Counted from the stretch's first letter, positions 9,001 to 17,714 are shown. The stretch: 64,000 nt of DNA from Nostoc carneum NIES-2107 (GCA_002368155.1 AP018180.1:5107007-5171006); one strand, 5' to 3'. Numbers and translations are program-made. The notes: a model not told the origin generated them from the sequence alone.

Positions 9001-9769
9001 CAGCCCACATTGAATCCTCTGGCTTGACAGTAAATAGAGGCGTACTCATGACTGTTACGGCTTGGGTATGGGCTAAATCCAGATTTAATGCCCGAAATTG
9101 CACAATATCTCGTTCGCTAACGATGCCTATGGGGTAAATTAATTCCGAGTCGCCTGCTGCTTGAGGTTCGACAATGACGATACAGCTAACCCGATGCTGG
9201 CTCATCTGTTGAGCTAAATCCAGTACAGAGGCGGTATGGGGTGCATGAATTACCTGAGTCAGCATTACTTCCCGGACTAGGCGCAATTTCAGCAAATTGG
9301 CAGGTTGGAGAGCTTGACGCAGGCTGTTGTGAGTCACAATCCCCATTAATTTTTCCTGCTCATCCACAATCGGAAGATGGCGAATTTGATGCTGACGCAT
9401 CAGAGATAGGGGAATTGCAGCATTGTAAGCATCGCTGTATTGCAGGGTGATGGCTTGTTGTGTCATCACTTCGCCAACTTTAATGTTTGCTAAGTTTACC
9501 CCCATCGCAATGAGCCTGACTACGTCTCGCTCAGTAAATATACCTCGTATATTTACTCCTTCGGTAACTAACACATAACTATTGATTCCCGAACTGGAAG
9601 AACTCAGTGTTGATGTGGACTTTGCATCATCTAAACTACAACTTCTACCTCGCGCCTGACTCATAAAAGCGATCGCATCCATCACAGTCGTATCAGGTGT
9701 CACCGTCAAAGGATGGGGATCGATAACCTGTGCAAGAGCAGGTAATGCGAAGAGATGGTCTTTTTGCAT
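6080..9769 (-). CDS. Hybrid sensor histidine kinase / response regulator with CBS and PAS domains
   Basis: A 1229-residue cytoplasmic-looking sensor. Order: two CBS pairs (about 1-300), a short coiled coil (about 300-345), four PAS/PAC units (about 345-465, 485-600, 605-730, 735-855), HisKA with phospho-acceptor His870 in GIAHDLNN, HATPase (N box around 980, DTGTGIP at about 1027, GQGTGLGLS at about 1051), and a receiver (acidic pair 1116-1117, phospho-Asp1162, Lys1210). All catalytic residues are present. No membrane helix is seen, so the signal is probably internal: CBS pairs bind adenylates and PAS units may bind flavin, haem or other ligands. No separate output regulator is adjacent, and the C-terminal receiver has no DNA-binding domain, so it likely feeds a phosphorelay. 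Confidence 0.93.
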   Translation of the reverse strand: MQKDHLFALPALAQVIDPHPLTVTPDTTVMDAIAFMSQARGRSCSLDDAKSTSTLSSSSSGINSYVLVTEGVNIRGIFTERDVVRLIAMGVNLANIKVGEVMTQQAITLQYSDAYNAAIPLSLMRQHQIRHLPIVDEQEKLMGIVTHNSLRQALQPANLLKLRLVREVMLTQVIHAPHTASVLDLAQQMSQHRVSCIVIVEPQAAGDSELIYPIGIVSERDIVQFRALNLDLAHTQAVTVMSTPLFTVKPEDSMWAAYQQMQQRYIRRLVVTGDRSELLGIVTQSSFLNAVDPLEVSSVIVTLQQQIAEKRNELGYVNQQLHQQILERQQLEVELQQSNERLKLALEAAQAGYWDWDMVKDETIWTPYHEMIFGYQPGTPKRSYQDWANRVHPEDLPEVQACIQKAIANRQNYICEYRIILPDNQIRWVNSRGSFYYNQHGQAIRMVGVVDDITERKLAESALCQAREELEIRVAQRTAELNQEKQAFRALADNAPDIIVRFDSHLRHLYVNRAIEAETALPAHQFIGKTNEELGMPTAQLTIWNATLTQVFTTGQPEEMEFEFPSPNGVKYYQSRCVPEFDQNGTVASVLIITRNITQQKQTELSLRQSEAKYRCIVETAVEGVWAVDGEGKTTLVNQQMASMFGYTIEEMQGKSLFEFMDAQGQAIALQYWQRRQQGIKEQHDFKFCDRNGRDVWAIVSGTPMFDESGEYIGGLGMITDITERKQAEEKMREQAALIDIATDAIFVTNLQNKILFWSLGSERLYGFTTAEAIEKTAQELFNDDASQLVAAMNSTLEKGCWRGELEQVTKAGTKIIVESRWTLVLEESGQPKSILIVNTDITEKKSLEKQFLRAQRLESLGTLASGIAHDLNNIFTPILSISQLLPLRIPAVDSKTQELVEVLNKSAKRGSDLVKQILMFARGTEGKPICLQIGHLLLEVAKVIAQTFPKSIEITTNIPVRTLWMVKGYPTQMHQILMNLCVNARDAMPDGGTLDISADNEFIDEIYTRMDLNAQVGNYVVITISDTGTGIPKELMDRIFDPFFTTKEPGQGTGLGLSTVMSIVKNSGGFVQVFSQEGKGTKFKVYLPAIEAAINEQTSAATIPTGNQELVMIVDDEVMVQLATKTSLEQANYRTLVASDGLEAIAIYAQHPQEINLVLIDIMMPSLDGLTAIRTLKKLNPQLKIIATSGLPTQSREALAAGAQEFLAKPYTAADLLSTLSSLIINID

Positions 9770-10673
9770 ATTGTACTCAATGGTTTTTATCTGCGATCGC
9801 CAAAAGTCACCATGAAAATGGGTAGAGAGAATTTGTGATTTGGCAATATGTTTAAGGTGGAGTTTTCAAGGGTTTATCCCGGTTGATTCTATCTCTGACT
9901 TCTTTAATTTTTAGGTTATCTATTTATAAAAATATTTCTTATTGCCATAAAAACATAAATTTATATGTCTATAAATACCTTTATTATCAATAGATTACAA
10001 GCAGATGTAAAAAGCCTATATTAATTTTTTTCGTTACGAAAATTACAGACAAAATATTGATACCGCAGTTGGCAACTAAATGAGGTAATCTAATGTGTGT
10101 CTAAATTACATAACTATTAACAAGGGTTGTTAACTTTTGACTGTTGACTGTCTTCACGACTGATTGTGCAACTTAAAAGCAGAATAGCTTAGATAACTAG
10201 GGAATAAATATCAAAATTATTCTTACCCATGCTTTGAAAATAGGGAATATAGCACAGGGGAAGAGAGATTTTCATGTTTAGTTGCGGGATTTTGCCATTG
10301 TGACAACAATTCTTATGCGTTAAGACTTACAACTAACGCACGCTTGATTTTTATAGATTTGAGAATTAATCTTAATTTTTGCTAATGATATTTGTCACTT
10401 TTTCCCTTGCGTCTTAAAACGCTCAAAATAGGCGCTTTGAAGCTTTTGAGCTTTCATATCACCATCTTAGCTTGAATCAATTTATTTTAATAGATTGCAA
10501 ACTGGTTTATCATCCTTATGATATAGAATAAATGCATTATTATTTTCGCATCTATCTAATGATAGATTTAAGGAATCTTACTTTAGCAAAAGTTACTGCC
10601 CAAATCCCCGACTTTTTGAAAAAGTCGGGGATCTAAATCTCGCTAAAGTCAGCAACATTCCACCCTACACATA
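9770..10673. other. Long spacer, no gene seen; one strong hairpin repeat
   Basis: About 900 bases of AT-rich sequence between two minus-strand genes; it should contain the kinase promoter. No open frame looks coding. It has a short TGACTGT tandem at about 10137-10150 and the hairpin described separately at 10604-10632. Confidence 0.5.
10604..10632. repeat. Perfect hairpin repeat (ATCCCCGACTTT arms)
   Basis: Arms ATCCCCGACTTT and AAAGTCGGGGAT are exact inverse complements with a 5-base loop. This palindrome type is dispersed in Nostoc-like genomes. It lies 40 bases past the stop of the VOC gene and could end its transcript, though no strong T-run follows on that strand. Confidence 0.7.
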
Positions 10674-11069
10674 CTAAGCCAAAGCATAATCAGGATTATA
10701 TTCAACTAACTCAATTTCGTTACCATCGGGGTCGTTGACATAAATTCTATGCTTGGTTTCGGCGGCTGTCATTGTGTAATAATCAATGCCTTTAGCTTCT
10801 AGTAATTTTTGCATAGCTTCGCCATCATCAATTACAAAGCCGACATGATTAATACCAATACTTTCATAAGGTTTATGTACTCGCTCTTGTTCTGAGTCGT
10901 CATTCAAGGCTAAATAAAACTGATTGTTACCAAAATGCATCCAGCGATCGCCATTGAATATTCCTTCGGCGCGCACATACCAATCAGGAAATAAAGTTTG
11001 GTAAAAATTCCGGCTGGCATCGATATCTTTACAAGAAATGTTAATGTGTTCAAAGCGAATCATAGTCAT
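10674..11069 (-). CDS. VOC-family (glyoxalase-fold) protein
   Basis: 131 residues with VOC features: MIRFEHINISCKDIDASRNFYQTLFPDW at the start, a central INHVGFVIDD segment, and HRIYVNDPDGNEIELVEYNPDY at the end. Likely metal ligands are His8 (FEHI), the His in NHVGF and the Glu in NEIELVE. It is a different subfamily from the VOC protein at 4.0 kb, as the two share only the fold signature. The initial Met-Thr-Met gives two possible starts two codons apart. Single gene; substrate unknown. Confidence 0.85.
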   Translation of the reverse strand: MTMIRFEHINISCKDIDASRNFYQTLFPDWYVRAEGIFNGDRWMHFGNNQFYLALNDDSEQERVHKPYESIGINHVGFVIDDGEAMQKLLEAKGIDYYTMTAAETKHRIYVNDPDGNEIELVEYNPDYALA

Positions 11070-11121
11070 AATTGGCTCCTTTGAATTGCAAAATAGAAGA
11101 CTTATGAATTTTAATGAGTTC

Positions 11122-11190
11122 GTAGGGGCAAGGCACTGCCTTGACCTCTAAAATATATTGATGTGTCGCAAACATTATTTGATTTGGTAT
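11122..11190 (+). repeat. MITE-C copy 1 (partial)
   Basis: Contains GTAGGGGCAAGGCACTGCCTTG and then TTGATGTGTCGCAAACATTA, ending in TTTGATTTGGTAT. The same order occurs at 17822-17925, and in reverse at 38383-38487. The left terminal inverted repeat is not clear in this copy. Confidence 0.7.
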
Positions 11191-11196
11191 CAGAAA

Positions 11197-11970
11197 CTAT
11201 CCCAAAGCAATATCCAGAAACATCATCAGGACAAAGCCCAACATCACACCCATAGTTCCTTCTTTTTCTAAACCTTTGCGATGAGATTCGGGAATTATTT
11301 CATCGCTAATCACAAACAACATTGCTCCGGCTGCAAATGCCATTGCCCAAGGCAGAATAAAATTAGCAATATTCACTACAGCTATACCAATCAACCCGCC
11401 AATAGGTTCAACTAAACCTGTCAGTAGCGAAATCCACACAGCATAACCAGCAGAATATTTTTCAGCTACTAAAGATAAAGCAACTACTAATCCTTCGGGA
11501 ATATTTTGTAAGCCAATTCCTAAAGCTACAGGGATACCATTACTAATATTATTAGTACCAAAATTAACGCCTACAGCTAATCCTTCGGGAAAGTTATGAA
11601 TAGTAATTGCAGCAATAAATAACCAAATTCTCTTAAGATTATTGTAGCGAACATTTTCTTTACCTTTAAAGAAGTGTTCGTGAGGTAAAAATTGATGTGC
11701 TAGTTGCAGAAATATTCCACCTAGTAAGATGCCGACAACAATAATAAAAGCGGCACTAGTTTGAGATTGCCCTTGAGCGATCGCAGCTTCTGTTGCAGGA
11801 ACAATTAAGGAGAAGGATGTGGCTGCTAACATCACTCCGCCGCCAAACCCCAGCATAATTCCTTGTATTCGCTGCGTCAGATTGATTGGTAGTAAGACTG
11901 GTAAAGCACCAAGAACTGTGGCAAGTCCTGCGCCTAAACTGGCTAGCGCACCAATAACAAGGCTTTCCAT
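11197..11970 (-). CDS. ZIP-family divalent metal transporter
   Basis: A 257-residue inner-membrane transporter of the ZIP (ZupT-like) family, which carries Zn2+, Fe2+ or other divalent metals into the cytosol. Eight hydrophobic helices can be traced. The two signature helices carry HNFPEGLAVGV (about 124-134) and QNIPEGLVVALS (about 154-165), whose His, Asn, Pro-Glu residues line the metal path. The histidine-rich loop typical of many ZIPs is short here (HQFLPHEHFF). Length is standard. No Fur or Zur operator could be recognised upstream. Metal specificity cannot be stated. Confidence 0.9.
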   Translation of the reverse strand: MESLVIGALASLGAGLATVLGALPVLLPINLTQRIQGIMLGFGGGVMLAATSFSLIVPATEAAIAQGQSQTSAAFIIVVGILLGGIFLQLAHQFLPHEHFFKGKENVRYNNLKRIWLFIAAITIHNFPEGLAVGVNFGTNNISNGIPVALGIGLQNIPEGLVVALSLVAEKYSAGYAVWISLLTGLVEPIGGLIGIAVVNIANFILPWAMAFAAGAMLFVISDEIIPESHRKGLEKEGTMGVMLGFVLMMFLDIALG

Positions 11971-12092
11971 AGCTGGGGTTGTGAATTTCGTTGATTTAAA
12001 TAAATCATACTCAAAATGATTATGACTTGCAACTAATTAGCATCAAAAAATCGCAGAGCAAAGACATCTGCGATGGAAAAATTCAAATGTAC

Positions 12093-13508
12093 TTAATTTC
12101 GATGAGAAATCTTAATTTGGTAATTATCTTTCAGCTTTTTCAGTGGAAACTCCACAAACTGAGCTTCGCCTGTAGATTCCCAGTTAAACATTCGTAGCAC
12201 ATGAGATGCAAAAACTTTGGTAATTGCGATCGCCATTTGTGCACCTAAGCAAGCATGAACGCCACCACCAAAGGGGATAAATTCATACATCTTGCCCTCG
12301 CCTCTTTCAGGTAGAAAACGCTCTGGAGCAAATACATCAGGCTGATGAAAGTATTCTGGCATGATATGTGCAATCCGTGGCTCTGCCATAATCACACAAC
12401 CTTTTTTATACAAAATCCCATTGAGGACTACAGACTTGGTAAGTAGGCGACTGGCTGTAGAACTGGGAGGTAGAGTCCGTAGTGATTCTTTAATTGCCGC
12501 TTCTAAAAATACCAACTGCTTCAAATGTTCGGCTGAGAACATATTGATTTGTCTATTTCCACCCCCAAGATGAGCTTGCTCTTGTTGCAATCTTGCAAGC
12601 ACCTGCGGATAGCGAGCAATTTGGTACATCAGCGAAGATACCAAAGCAGAAATTTGGTACAACGAAGCCCATAGCTCTAATAGACACTGATTCTCAATTA
12701 AGTTATCACTAAATACCCCATGAGGATTTTCCTGCTGACTGGCTAGCATCATCGCGAGGAAGTCAGCAGTGGGGTTGAAAACTTTCTCTTGATCTCGCCG
12801 CTGACGCACCACAGCACGCATAAATTCTAAAAGTTTGGTTCGCGCTGCTAGTCCTCTACCATATTTTGTTAAGGGAGACTTCCAGCGAGATAAACCATAG
12901 AAGCCATCAAAATAGGTTTTGTATAAAGCTTTTAACTCTGCTTTAGAGGTGATGGGTAACCCTTCGAATGTGCCAGGATTAGAGTCATCTAAGGTGATTC
13001 CTAACAATATAGGTGTCAGGACATCAAAACAAATTTTCTCTACTGCGGGATAAATTGCGATTTGACTAGGAGTTACCCAATTTTGCAGACCACGTACAAT
13101 TATTTCATTTATTTGGGGCGTGTAACCATCAAGTACACGACCAGTCAAACCGGGAGCCAGGGCATTTTTCCGCTGACGATGCAAATCTGGTCGCTGAAAC
13201 AGACTATACTCGCCAAACATATCCATCATGGTTGCTGGCAAAGCAATCTCTGTATATTTTAAATCCCCATTAAATGCCATCTGAATAGCTGAGGATTTGC
13301 CCACCATGATAGTAGTGCGACCAAAAACACTGGTGGTAAATATGGGGCCGTACTCGGCTAAATTCTGACGACAGAAGCGATCAGGATTAGCAATGTATTT
13401 AAAGGTGTCATCCCACTTAGGCTGGCGTGGTGGAGTACTTGTACCAGTCGGTGGTGTTTGTCCATCTTCTAGTACAAGTACTTCTTCAGTATTGGCAATG
13501 TTCTGCAT
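12093..13508 (-). CDS. Cytochrome P450 (CYP110-like)
   Basis: A 471-residue soluble haem monooxygenase. FGGGVHACLG at about 413-422 carries the axial Cys420; the K-helix ExxR is in KESLRTLPP; the downstream PERF motif is in FAPERFLPER. It resembles the CYP110 family common in Nostoc-type cyanobacteria, where members act on fatty acids or terpenes; that is family knowledge, not proof. The I-helix acid/alcohol pair is not obvious to me (LWASLYQISALVSS lacks the usual AGxxT), worth noting as a possible departure. It starts 38 bases after the SDR at 13547-14320, so both are likely in one transcript. Redox partners are not in the window. Confidence 0.9.
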   Translation of the reverse strand: MQNIANTEEVLVLEDGQTPPTGTSTPPRQPKWDDTFKYIANPDRFCRQNLAEYGPIFTTSVFGRTTIMVGKSSAIQMAFNGDLKYTEIALPATMMDMFGEYSLFQRPDLHRQRKNALAPGLTGRVLDGYTPQINEIIVRGLQNWVTPSQIAIYPAVEKICFDVLTPILLGITLDDSNPGTFEGLPITSKAELKALYKTYFDGFYGLSRWKSPLTKYGRGLAARTKLLEFMRAVVRQRRDQEKVFNPTADFLAMMLASQQENPHGVFSDNLIENQCLLELWASLYQISALVSSLMYQIARYPQVLARLQQEQAHLGGGNRQINMFSAEHLKQLVFLEAAIKESLRTLPPSSTASRLLTKSVVLNGILYKKGCVIMAEPRIAHIMPEYFHQPDVFAPERFLPERGEGKMYEFIPFGGGVHACLGAQMAIAITKVFASHVLRMFNWESTGEAQFVEFPLKKLKDNYQIKISHRN

Positions 13509-13546
13509 GGCTTGACAAAGCTCAACTTTGTGCTGATGTCTTTATT

Positions 13547-14320
13547 TTAACTGCGGCGATTCACCAAGGTGGCACTAGCTTGATCGACAGGCATGAGTAC
13601 CACTTCATTGATATTTACATGGTGCGATCGCGTGGTGCAGAAAAATACTACATCAGCCACATCTTCTGGCGTTAGGGGTTGCACTCCCTGATACACTTTT
13701 TTAGCGCGATCGCTATCGCCATGAAACCGCACATCACTAAATTCTGTTTCTACCATACCGGGATCGACAGAAGTCACCCGCACAGGAGTACCTAACAAAT
13801 CTTGTTTTAAACCTTCGGAAATTGCTCTGACAGCCGCTTTTGTACCACAATAAACATTGCCGTTGGGGTAGGTTTGATGCCCAGCAATTGAACCAATATT
13901 TACCACATGACCGCGATCGCGTTTTACCATCCCTGGCACAACATAACGGGTAAGATAAAGTAAGCCCTTGATATTGGTATCAATCATTTCTTCCCAATCT
14001 GCAAAGCTGCCTTCATGCAACTTGTCTAAACCGCGACTCAGTCCGGCATTATTTATCAGTATGTCAATTTCCGACCAAGCAGCCGGGAGACTAGAAATAG
14101 CAGATTCCACTGCTAGGCGATCGCGCACATCTAGCTGTAATAAATGAGTTTCAGTATTAAATTCTTCACGGAGGTTAGCAGCTAACTCCTGTAACCGTTC
14201 CAGCCTTCGCGCCGCCAAAATCAACCTTGCACCCGCACCAGCAAAAACTTTGGCACAAGCAGTACCAATCCCACTACTTGCGCCCGTGATCAGAATAATT
14301 TGATTTTGCAGGGAAATCAT
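13547..14320 (-). CDS. Short-chain dehydrogenase/reductase (YdfG-like)
   Basis: A classical SDR of 257 residues. TGASSGIG at 12-19 binds the cofactor; NNAG at 90-93; catalytic Ser144, Tyr157 and Lys161 (YCGTK). An RR pair after the second strand (LAARRLERL) favours NADP(H). It is closest in look to the YdfG group (serine/3-hydroxy acid dehydrogenases), but substrate is not decided by motifs. It is upstream of, and probably co-transcribed with, the cytochrome P450, suggesting that it oxidises or reduces a P450 product; this is inference from spacing. Confidence 0.88.
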   Translation of the reverse strand: MISLQNQIILITGASSGIGTACAKVFAGAGARLILAARRLERLQELAANLREEFNTETHLLQLDVRDRLAVESAISSLPAAWSEIDILINNAGLSRGLDKLHEGSFADWEEMIDTNIKGLLYLTRYVVPGMVKRDRGHVVNIGSIAGHQTYPNGNVYCGTKAAVRAISEGLKQDLLGTPVRVTSVDPGMVETEFSDVRFHGDSDRAKKVYQGVQPLTPEDVADVVFFCTTRSHHVNINEVVLMPVDQASATLVNRRS

Positions 14321-14375
14321 TGTTAGTCAAGAGTCAAGAGTCCAGTGTTAATTGTCCAATAATTCGGAACAATTG

Positions 14376-14515
14376 ACTAATTGGGGATTGGGGATTGGGG
14401 ATTAGGGACTGGGGACTGGGGGAAAAGGGAAAGGGGAAAGGGGAAAAGGAAAAAAAGGGAAATTATTATTACCCATTACCTATTACCAATGCCCAATGCC
14501 CAATCCCCCATGCCC
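14376..14515. repeat. G-rich/C-rich tandem repeat block
   Basis: GGGGATT/GGGGACT units run into GGGAAAA-type purine units, then ATTACCC, CCAATGCC units in reverse sense, as in the block at 914-1075. A GTCAAGAGTCAAGAGTC half-element lies just before it (14325-14345). It fills the space between two minus-strand genes. Confidence 0.65.
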
Positions 14516-14518
14516 TAT

Positions 14519-15397
14519 TTACTTTTTCACAACCTGTAACCGCTGTGTCACCATCGTCATCCCATCTCCGCGGAGGATGACAGCAGAAAGCCATTGGCTA
14601 CCAGGGGTTGAGGGTGCGCGTCCGACTTTAAAAAGTCCGCCTGATGTGAGTAATTCTAAATCTACCGGTGTGGGGTTGAGATATTTGTCTGCTTTAATAG
14701 GTTCTTCTATAGCTGTCCCTAAAAGAAATTCATCACCTAATGGTTCTTGGACGATCGCATCAAAATTATATTGCTGTCCAACTTTGACTTCTTGTGGTAA
14801 CTTAACATCAACTTGAGGTGGTTTGCTACCTGAAGTTAGCAGGGTACGTTCCGACAAGATATCTTGACGGACGATTTTTGCACCTGTGATTTGCTGACGC
14901 GATCTGATTGTGGCGTTGAGAGTCACATTATTACTGTTACCCGAAGGTAAACCAGTTATATTAGTGACGGTTTCAGCCACAATACCATTGCCTTGTGATT
15001 GCCAAGATTGCAGCTGGGTACTGTATCTTAATTTGGGATATCGTTTCCAGAGGTCAACTAAGGCTTTTTCTAAAGTTTGGCGATTTAAACCATCGCCATG
15101 AGTAAAATTAGGACTGTAAAATCCGATTACCTTTTTAACATCACCTTGGCTAGCGGCTGTATCAATTTGTGTCAACAAATTTGTTAATTCGGAAGGTGCG
15201 TTTTGTGCGTATTTTCTAGCAGCTACACGCTCAGATGTTGATTTCCTAGAAAGTTGTGAGTTTCTTGGTGTACTAGCTTGAGTACATTGCCAAGTACTGA
15301 CGATCCCCAGGGTCACTAAAGATAAAATTAGCCTGATGCTGGTGGGAAATTTGCAACGGCGTTTCAGTAATAAAGTAATAATCTTAGTCATTGGCAA
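14519..15397 (-). CDS. Secreted or membrane-anchored NTF2-like protein
   Basis: 292 residues. A basic N-terminus (KIITLLLKRRCKFPTS) and a hydrophobic stretch at about 20-38 suggest a signal anchor; a Cys in STWQCTQAS does not form a clear lipobox. Residues about 68-170 (LTNLLTQIDTAASQGDVKKVIGFYSPNFTHGDGLNRQTLEKALVDLW in part) look like an NTF2/SnoaL-type fold, and the C-terminal part is beta-rich with no family I know. Divergent from murG, with about 75 bases between the starts. Function unknown; probably an envelope protein. Confidence 0.65.
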   Translation of the reverse strand: MPMTKIITLLLKRRCKFPTSIRLILSLVTLGIVSTWQCTQASTPRNSQLSRKSTSERVAARKYAQNAPSELTNLLTQIDTAASQGDVKKVIGFYSPNFTHGDGLNRQTLEKALVDLWKRYPKLRYSTQLQSWQSQGNGIVAETVTNITGLPSGNSNNVTLNATIRSRQQITGAKIVRQDILSERTLLTSGSKPPQVDVKLPQEVKVGQQYNFDAIVQEPLGDEFLLGTAIEEPIKADKYLNPTPVDLELLTSGGLFKVGRAPSTPGSQWLSAVILRGDGMTMVTQRLQVVKK

Positions 15398-15475
15398 GAA
15401 TTTACTGATTTCACTAGAGAAGGTGAGGAAATTGTTTTATCTTAGTTAAGCTAAGCGCTAAACGGTAGGGTTTTG

Positions 15476-16552
15476 ATGGTAGAAGAAGCACCGATTAGGT
15501 TATTAATAGCAGCCAGTGGGACTGGTGGACATTTGTTCCCTGCGATCGCACTGGCCCAAAAACTTCCAGAATATGAAATTGAATGGTTGGGTGTCCCCAA
15601 TCGCTTAGAAACTCAGCTTGTACCTAAACACTATCCATTGCATACTATTGCAGTCGAAGGGTTTCAGCAAGGTTTTAGCATTTCGTCTTTTCGCATTTTG
15701 GGTAAACTCATTGGTTCGATTCTGGATGTGAGACGTATCCTGAAACAAGGTAAATTTCAGGGATTGTTTACCACAGGAGGTTATATAGCAGGCCCCGCAG
15801 TGATTGCGGCGCGTTCTCTAGGAATACCTGTAGTTTTCCACGAATCTAACGCTTTACCTGGTAAGGTAACACGCTTTTTCGGCCCTTGGTGTGATGCTGT
15901 GGCTGTAGGTTTTGATGTGGCGGCCCAGTATTTACCCCGTGCTAAAAATGTTTATGTTGGCACTCCAGTGCGATCGCAATTCCTCGATCCTGGAATCAAT
16001 GTATCGCTGGATTTACCTATCCCTGATGGCGTTCCCTTAATTGTTGTCTTTGGTGGTAGTCAAGGCGCAGTCGCAATTAATCAGTTAGTCCGTCAATCTG
16101 CACCCGCTTGGTTTGCAGCTGGCGCTTATGTAGTACATTTAACAGGAGATAAAGATCCCGAAGCGGATAGTCTCAAGCATCCCCAATATATCGCCTTGCC
16201 GTTTTACGATAATATGGCGGCCCTGTTGCGACGGGCAAATTTAGCCATTAGTCGTTCTGGTGCAGGTAGCTTAACAGAATTGGCTGTATGTGGTACGCCA
16301 GCGATTTTAATTCCTTACCCCTTTGCAGCCGAAGACCATCAAACCTACAATGCCAAGGTATTTACCAAAGCAGGTGCAGCCTTAGCATTTCCGCAGTCAG
16401 AGTTAACCACCGAGATATTGCAGAATCAGGTTTTAGAATTATTGCGTTCACCTAGCGAACTAGCCAAGATGGGAGAGAAAGCAAAAGCGATCGCAATTCC
16501 CGACAGTGCTGATAAATTAGCGCAATTACTGCGTGAAGTAGTGGAAAGGTAG
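15476..16552 (+). CDS. murG: MurG, UDP-GlcNAc:undecaprenyl-PP-MurNAc-pentapeptide GlcNAc transferase
   Basis: Transfers GlcNAc onto lipid I to make lipid II, the last cytoplasmic step of peptidoglycan precursor synthesis, at the inner face of the plasma membrane. SGTGGH near residues 14-19 is the N-terminal glycine loop, TTGGYIAGPAV and HESNALPGK are MurG signatures, and VFGGSQGA and SRSGAGSLTELAVCGTPAILIPYP form the UDP-GlcNAc site. About 358 residues is standard. I take the ATG at 15476; a TTG three bases earlier is also possible. It stands alone, away from any mur/fts cluster, as is common in cyanobacteria. Confidence 0.95.
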   Translation: MVEEAPIRLLIAASGTGGHLFPAIALAQKLPEYEIEWLGVPNRLETQLVPKHYPLHTIAVEGFQQGFSISSFRILGKLIGSILDVRRILKQGKFQGLFTTGGYIAGPAVIAARSLGIPVVFHESNALPGKVTRFFGPWCDAVAVGFDVAAQYLPRAKNVYVGTPVRSQFLDPGINVSLDLPIPDGVPLIVVFGGSQGAVAINQLVRQSAPAWFAAGAYVVHLTGDKDPEADSLKHPQYIALPFYDNMAALLRRANLAISRSGAGSLTELAVCGTPAILIPYPFAAEDHQTYNAKVFTKAGAALAFPQSELTTEILQNQVLELLRSPSELAKMGEKAKAIAIPDSADKLAQLLREVVER

Positions 16553-16980
16553 AAAACAAACTACTAAATGCAGAGTATGAGGAGTGACTTTTTTAAATCT
16601 GCATATTTTTTGGTGGATGAATCTGGCGTAAGTAGAACGGTTTCAATCATTCACGCTATGTCATTGCGAATGAAACGAAGTGGAATGAAGCAATCGCAAG
16701 GTTTATGCCGATTTTAAATTCTGTTACATAGTTAGGTTTATTCTCACCGACTTACTTAAATAGATGCTTGCAACTGTAGGAAAAACCGTAATTCCTACAA
16801 TAAGAATTGATGAAACAGCAAAAACATTAAACCGTTGACTATAGTAGCGCAGAAATATCAACGGTTTACCATATTTTATTATCTCAGCAAACAAGCAAAA
16901 TGATCCCCACAAAGATGACATTTTGATTCCCGTCTCGATATGCTTAATTTATAACGAGTTCTCATTTCGAGCGAACCAGA
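16553..16980. other. Spacer with a CATTGCGA-type dispersed repeat
   Basis: Holds GTCATTGCGAATGAAACGAA, followed by GTGGAATGAAGCAATCGC (16660-16701), a widespread bacterial intergenic repeat that can fold on itself. A weak minus-strand frame (16724-16921) lacks coding support. The promoter of the secreted protein gene should lie at its end. Confidence 0.5.
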
Positions 16981-17457
16981 ATGCTAGCAAGTAGTGTCAT
17001 GCAACGATTGGCCTGTAGTTCTTTGATTATTTCATCTTTAATTGCAATAGCAGGACATTCAGCTATGGCTCAAAGTCCGATAATTCATGCTCAAATGGGG
17101 ATCAATTATGCAGCACAAGTCAATGTTTTTGATAGCAATTATGGAATTAAAATTGCTCAATCTCCTAGTGTAATTGATGAAAAAGCTGCCGTTGACTTAG
17201 TCGCTAAACTACCACAAGTAAAACGTAAAGCCAAAGAAATTCAACGTCTTTCTCGAGGAACTATTCGCGTTGCAACAATAATTGATAGTTCACCAACTCC
17301 CGAAGCACCTTACTACACAGTGCGAGTTGTAGAAAATCATGTAGACCATGTTGACACCATTTATTTATTCCGGGTCTTGAATCCCAGTGGTGACATTCAA
17401 GTTTACGATATTCTCAAGGATGAATATATCTCCTTAGACACATGGAAACCTAATTAA
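16981..17457 (+). CDS. Conserved secreted protein of unknown function
   Basis: 158 residues. A signal peptide is clear: basic/hydrophobic segment to about residue 30, ending AGHSAMA before QSP. The start could be Met1 or Met7 (MQRLACSSL). After a variable linker, residues about 60-158 form an alpha then beta-strand module (DEKAAVDLVAKLPQVKRKAKE; YYTVRVVENHVDHVDTIYLFRV; GDIQVYDILKDEYISLDTW) that recalls PepSY-like or small envelope domains, though I cannot assign a family. It is 11 bases before the next gene, which it probably shares a transcript with. Confidence 0.7.
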   Translation: MLASSVMQRLACSSLIISSLIAIAGHSAMAQSPIIHAQMGINYAAQVNVFDSNYGIKIAQSPSVIDEKAAVDLVAKLPQVKRKAKEIQRLSRGTIRVATIIDSSPTPEAPYYTVRVVENHVDHVDTIYLFRVLNPSGDIQVYDILKDEYISLDTWKPN

Positions 17458-17468
17458 CAATTTGTAAA

Positions 17469-17714
17469 ATGCAACAAAAAAAGCCCATAAGTCCGTGGAA
17501 TTACAAACCTTGGTGGTGTCAACCCTGGTCTATAGTTCTTACAGGTATCACGCTGATTAGTGGTAGCTGGCTAGTATTTAAAACTATTTGGCTAACAGTT
17601 ATCATCTCTATACCTATCTTGATTTGGATGGGCTTTTTTCTATTAATCTGGCCGCAACTAATTATTCGCAGTGGTATTTTAGATTCTTACCAAAACCAGA
17701 AGTTAGATAATTGA
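17469..17714 (+). CDS. Small membrane protein, DUF6737-like
   Basis: 81 residues with two hydrophobic helices (about 21-41 and 45-67) and a conserved-looking lead SPWNYKPWWCQPW rich in Trp and Pro. From memory this fits the cyanobacterial DUF6737 family. It follows the secreted protein gene by 11 bases. A hairpin at 17773-17800 with a T-rich tail may end the transcript. Function unknown. Confidence 0.72.
   Translation: MQQKKPISPWNYKPWWCQPWSIVLTGITLISGSWLVFKTIWLTVIISIPILIWMGFFLLIWPQLIIRSGILDSYQNQKLDN

Noticed and set aside
16724-16921. 65-codon minus-strand frame with hydrophobic stretch
   Set aside because: No ribosome site, no family motif, and it overlaps a dispersed repeat region; likely chance frame.
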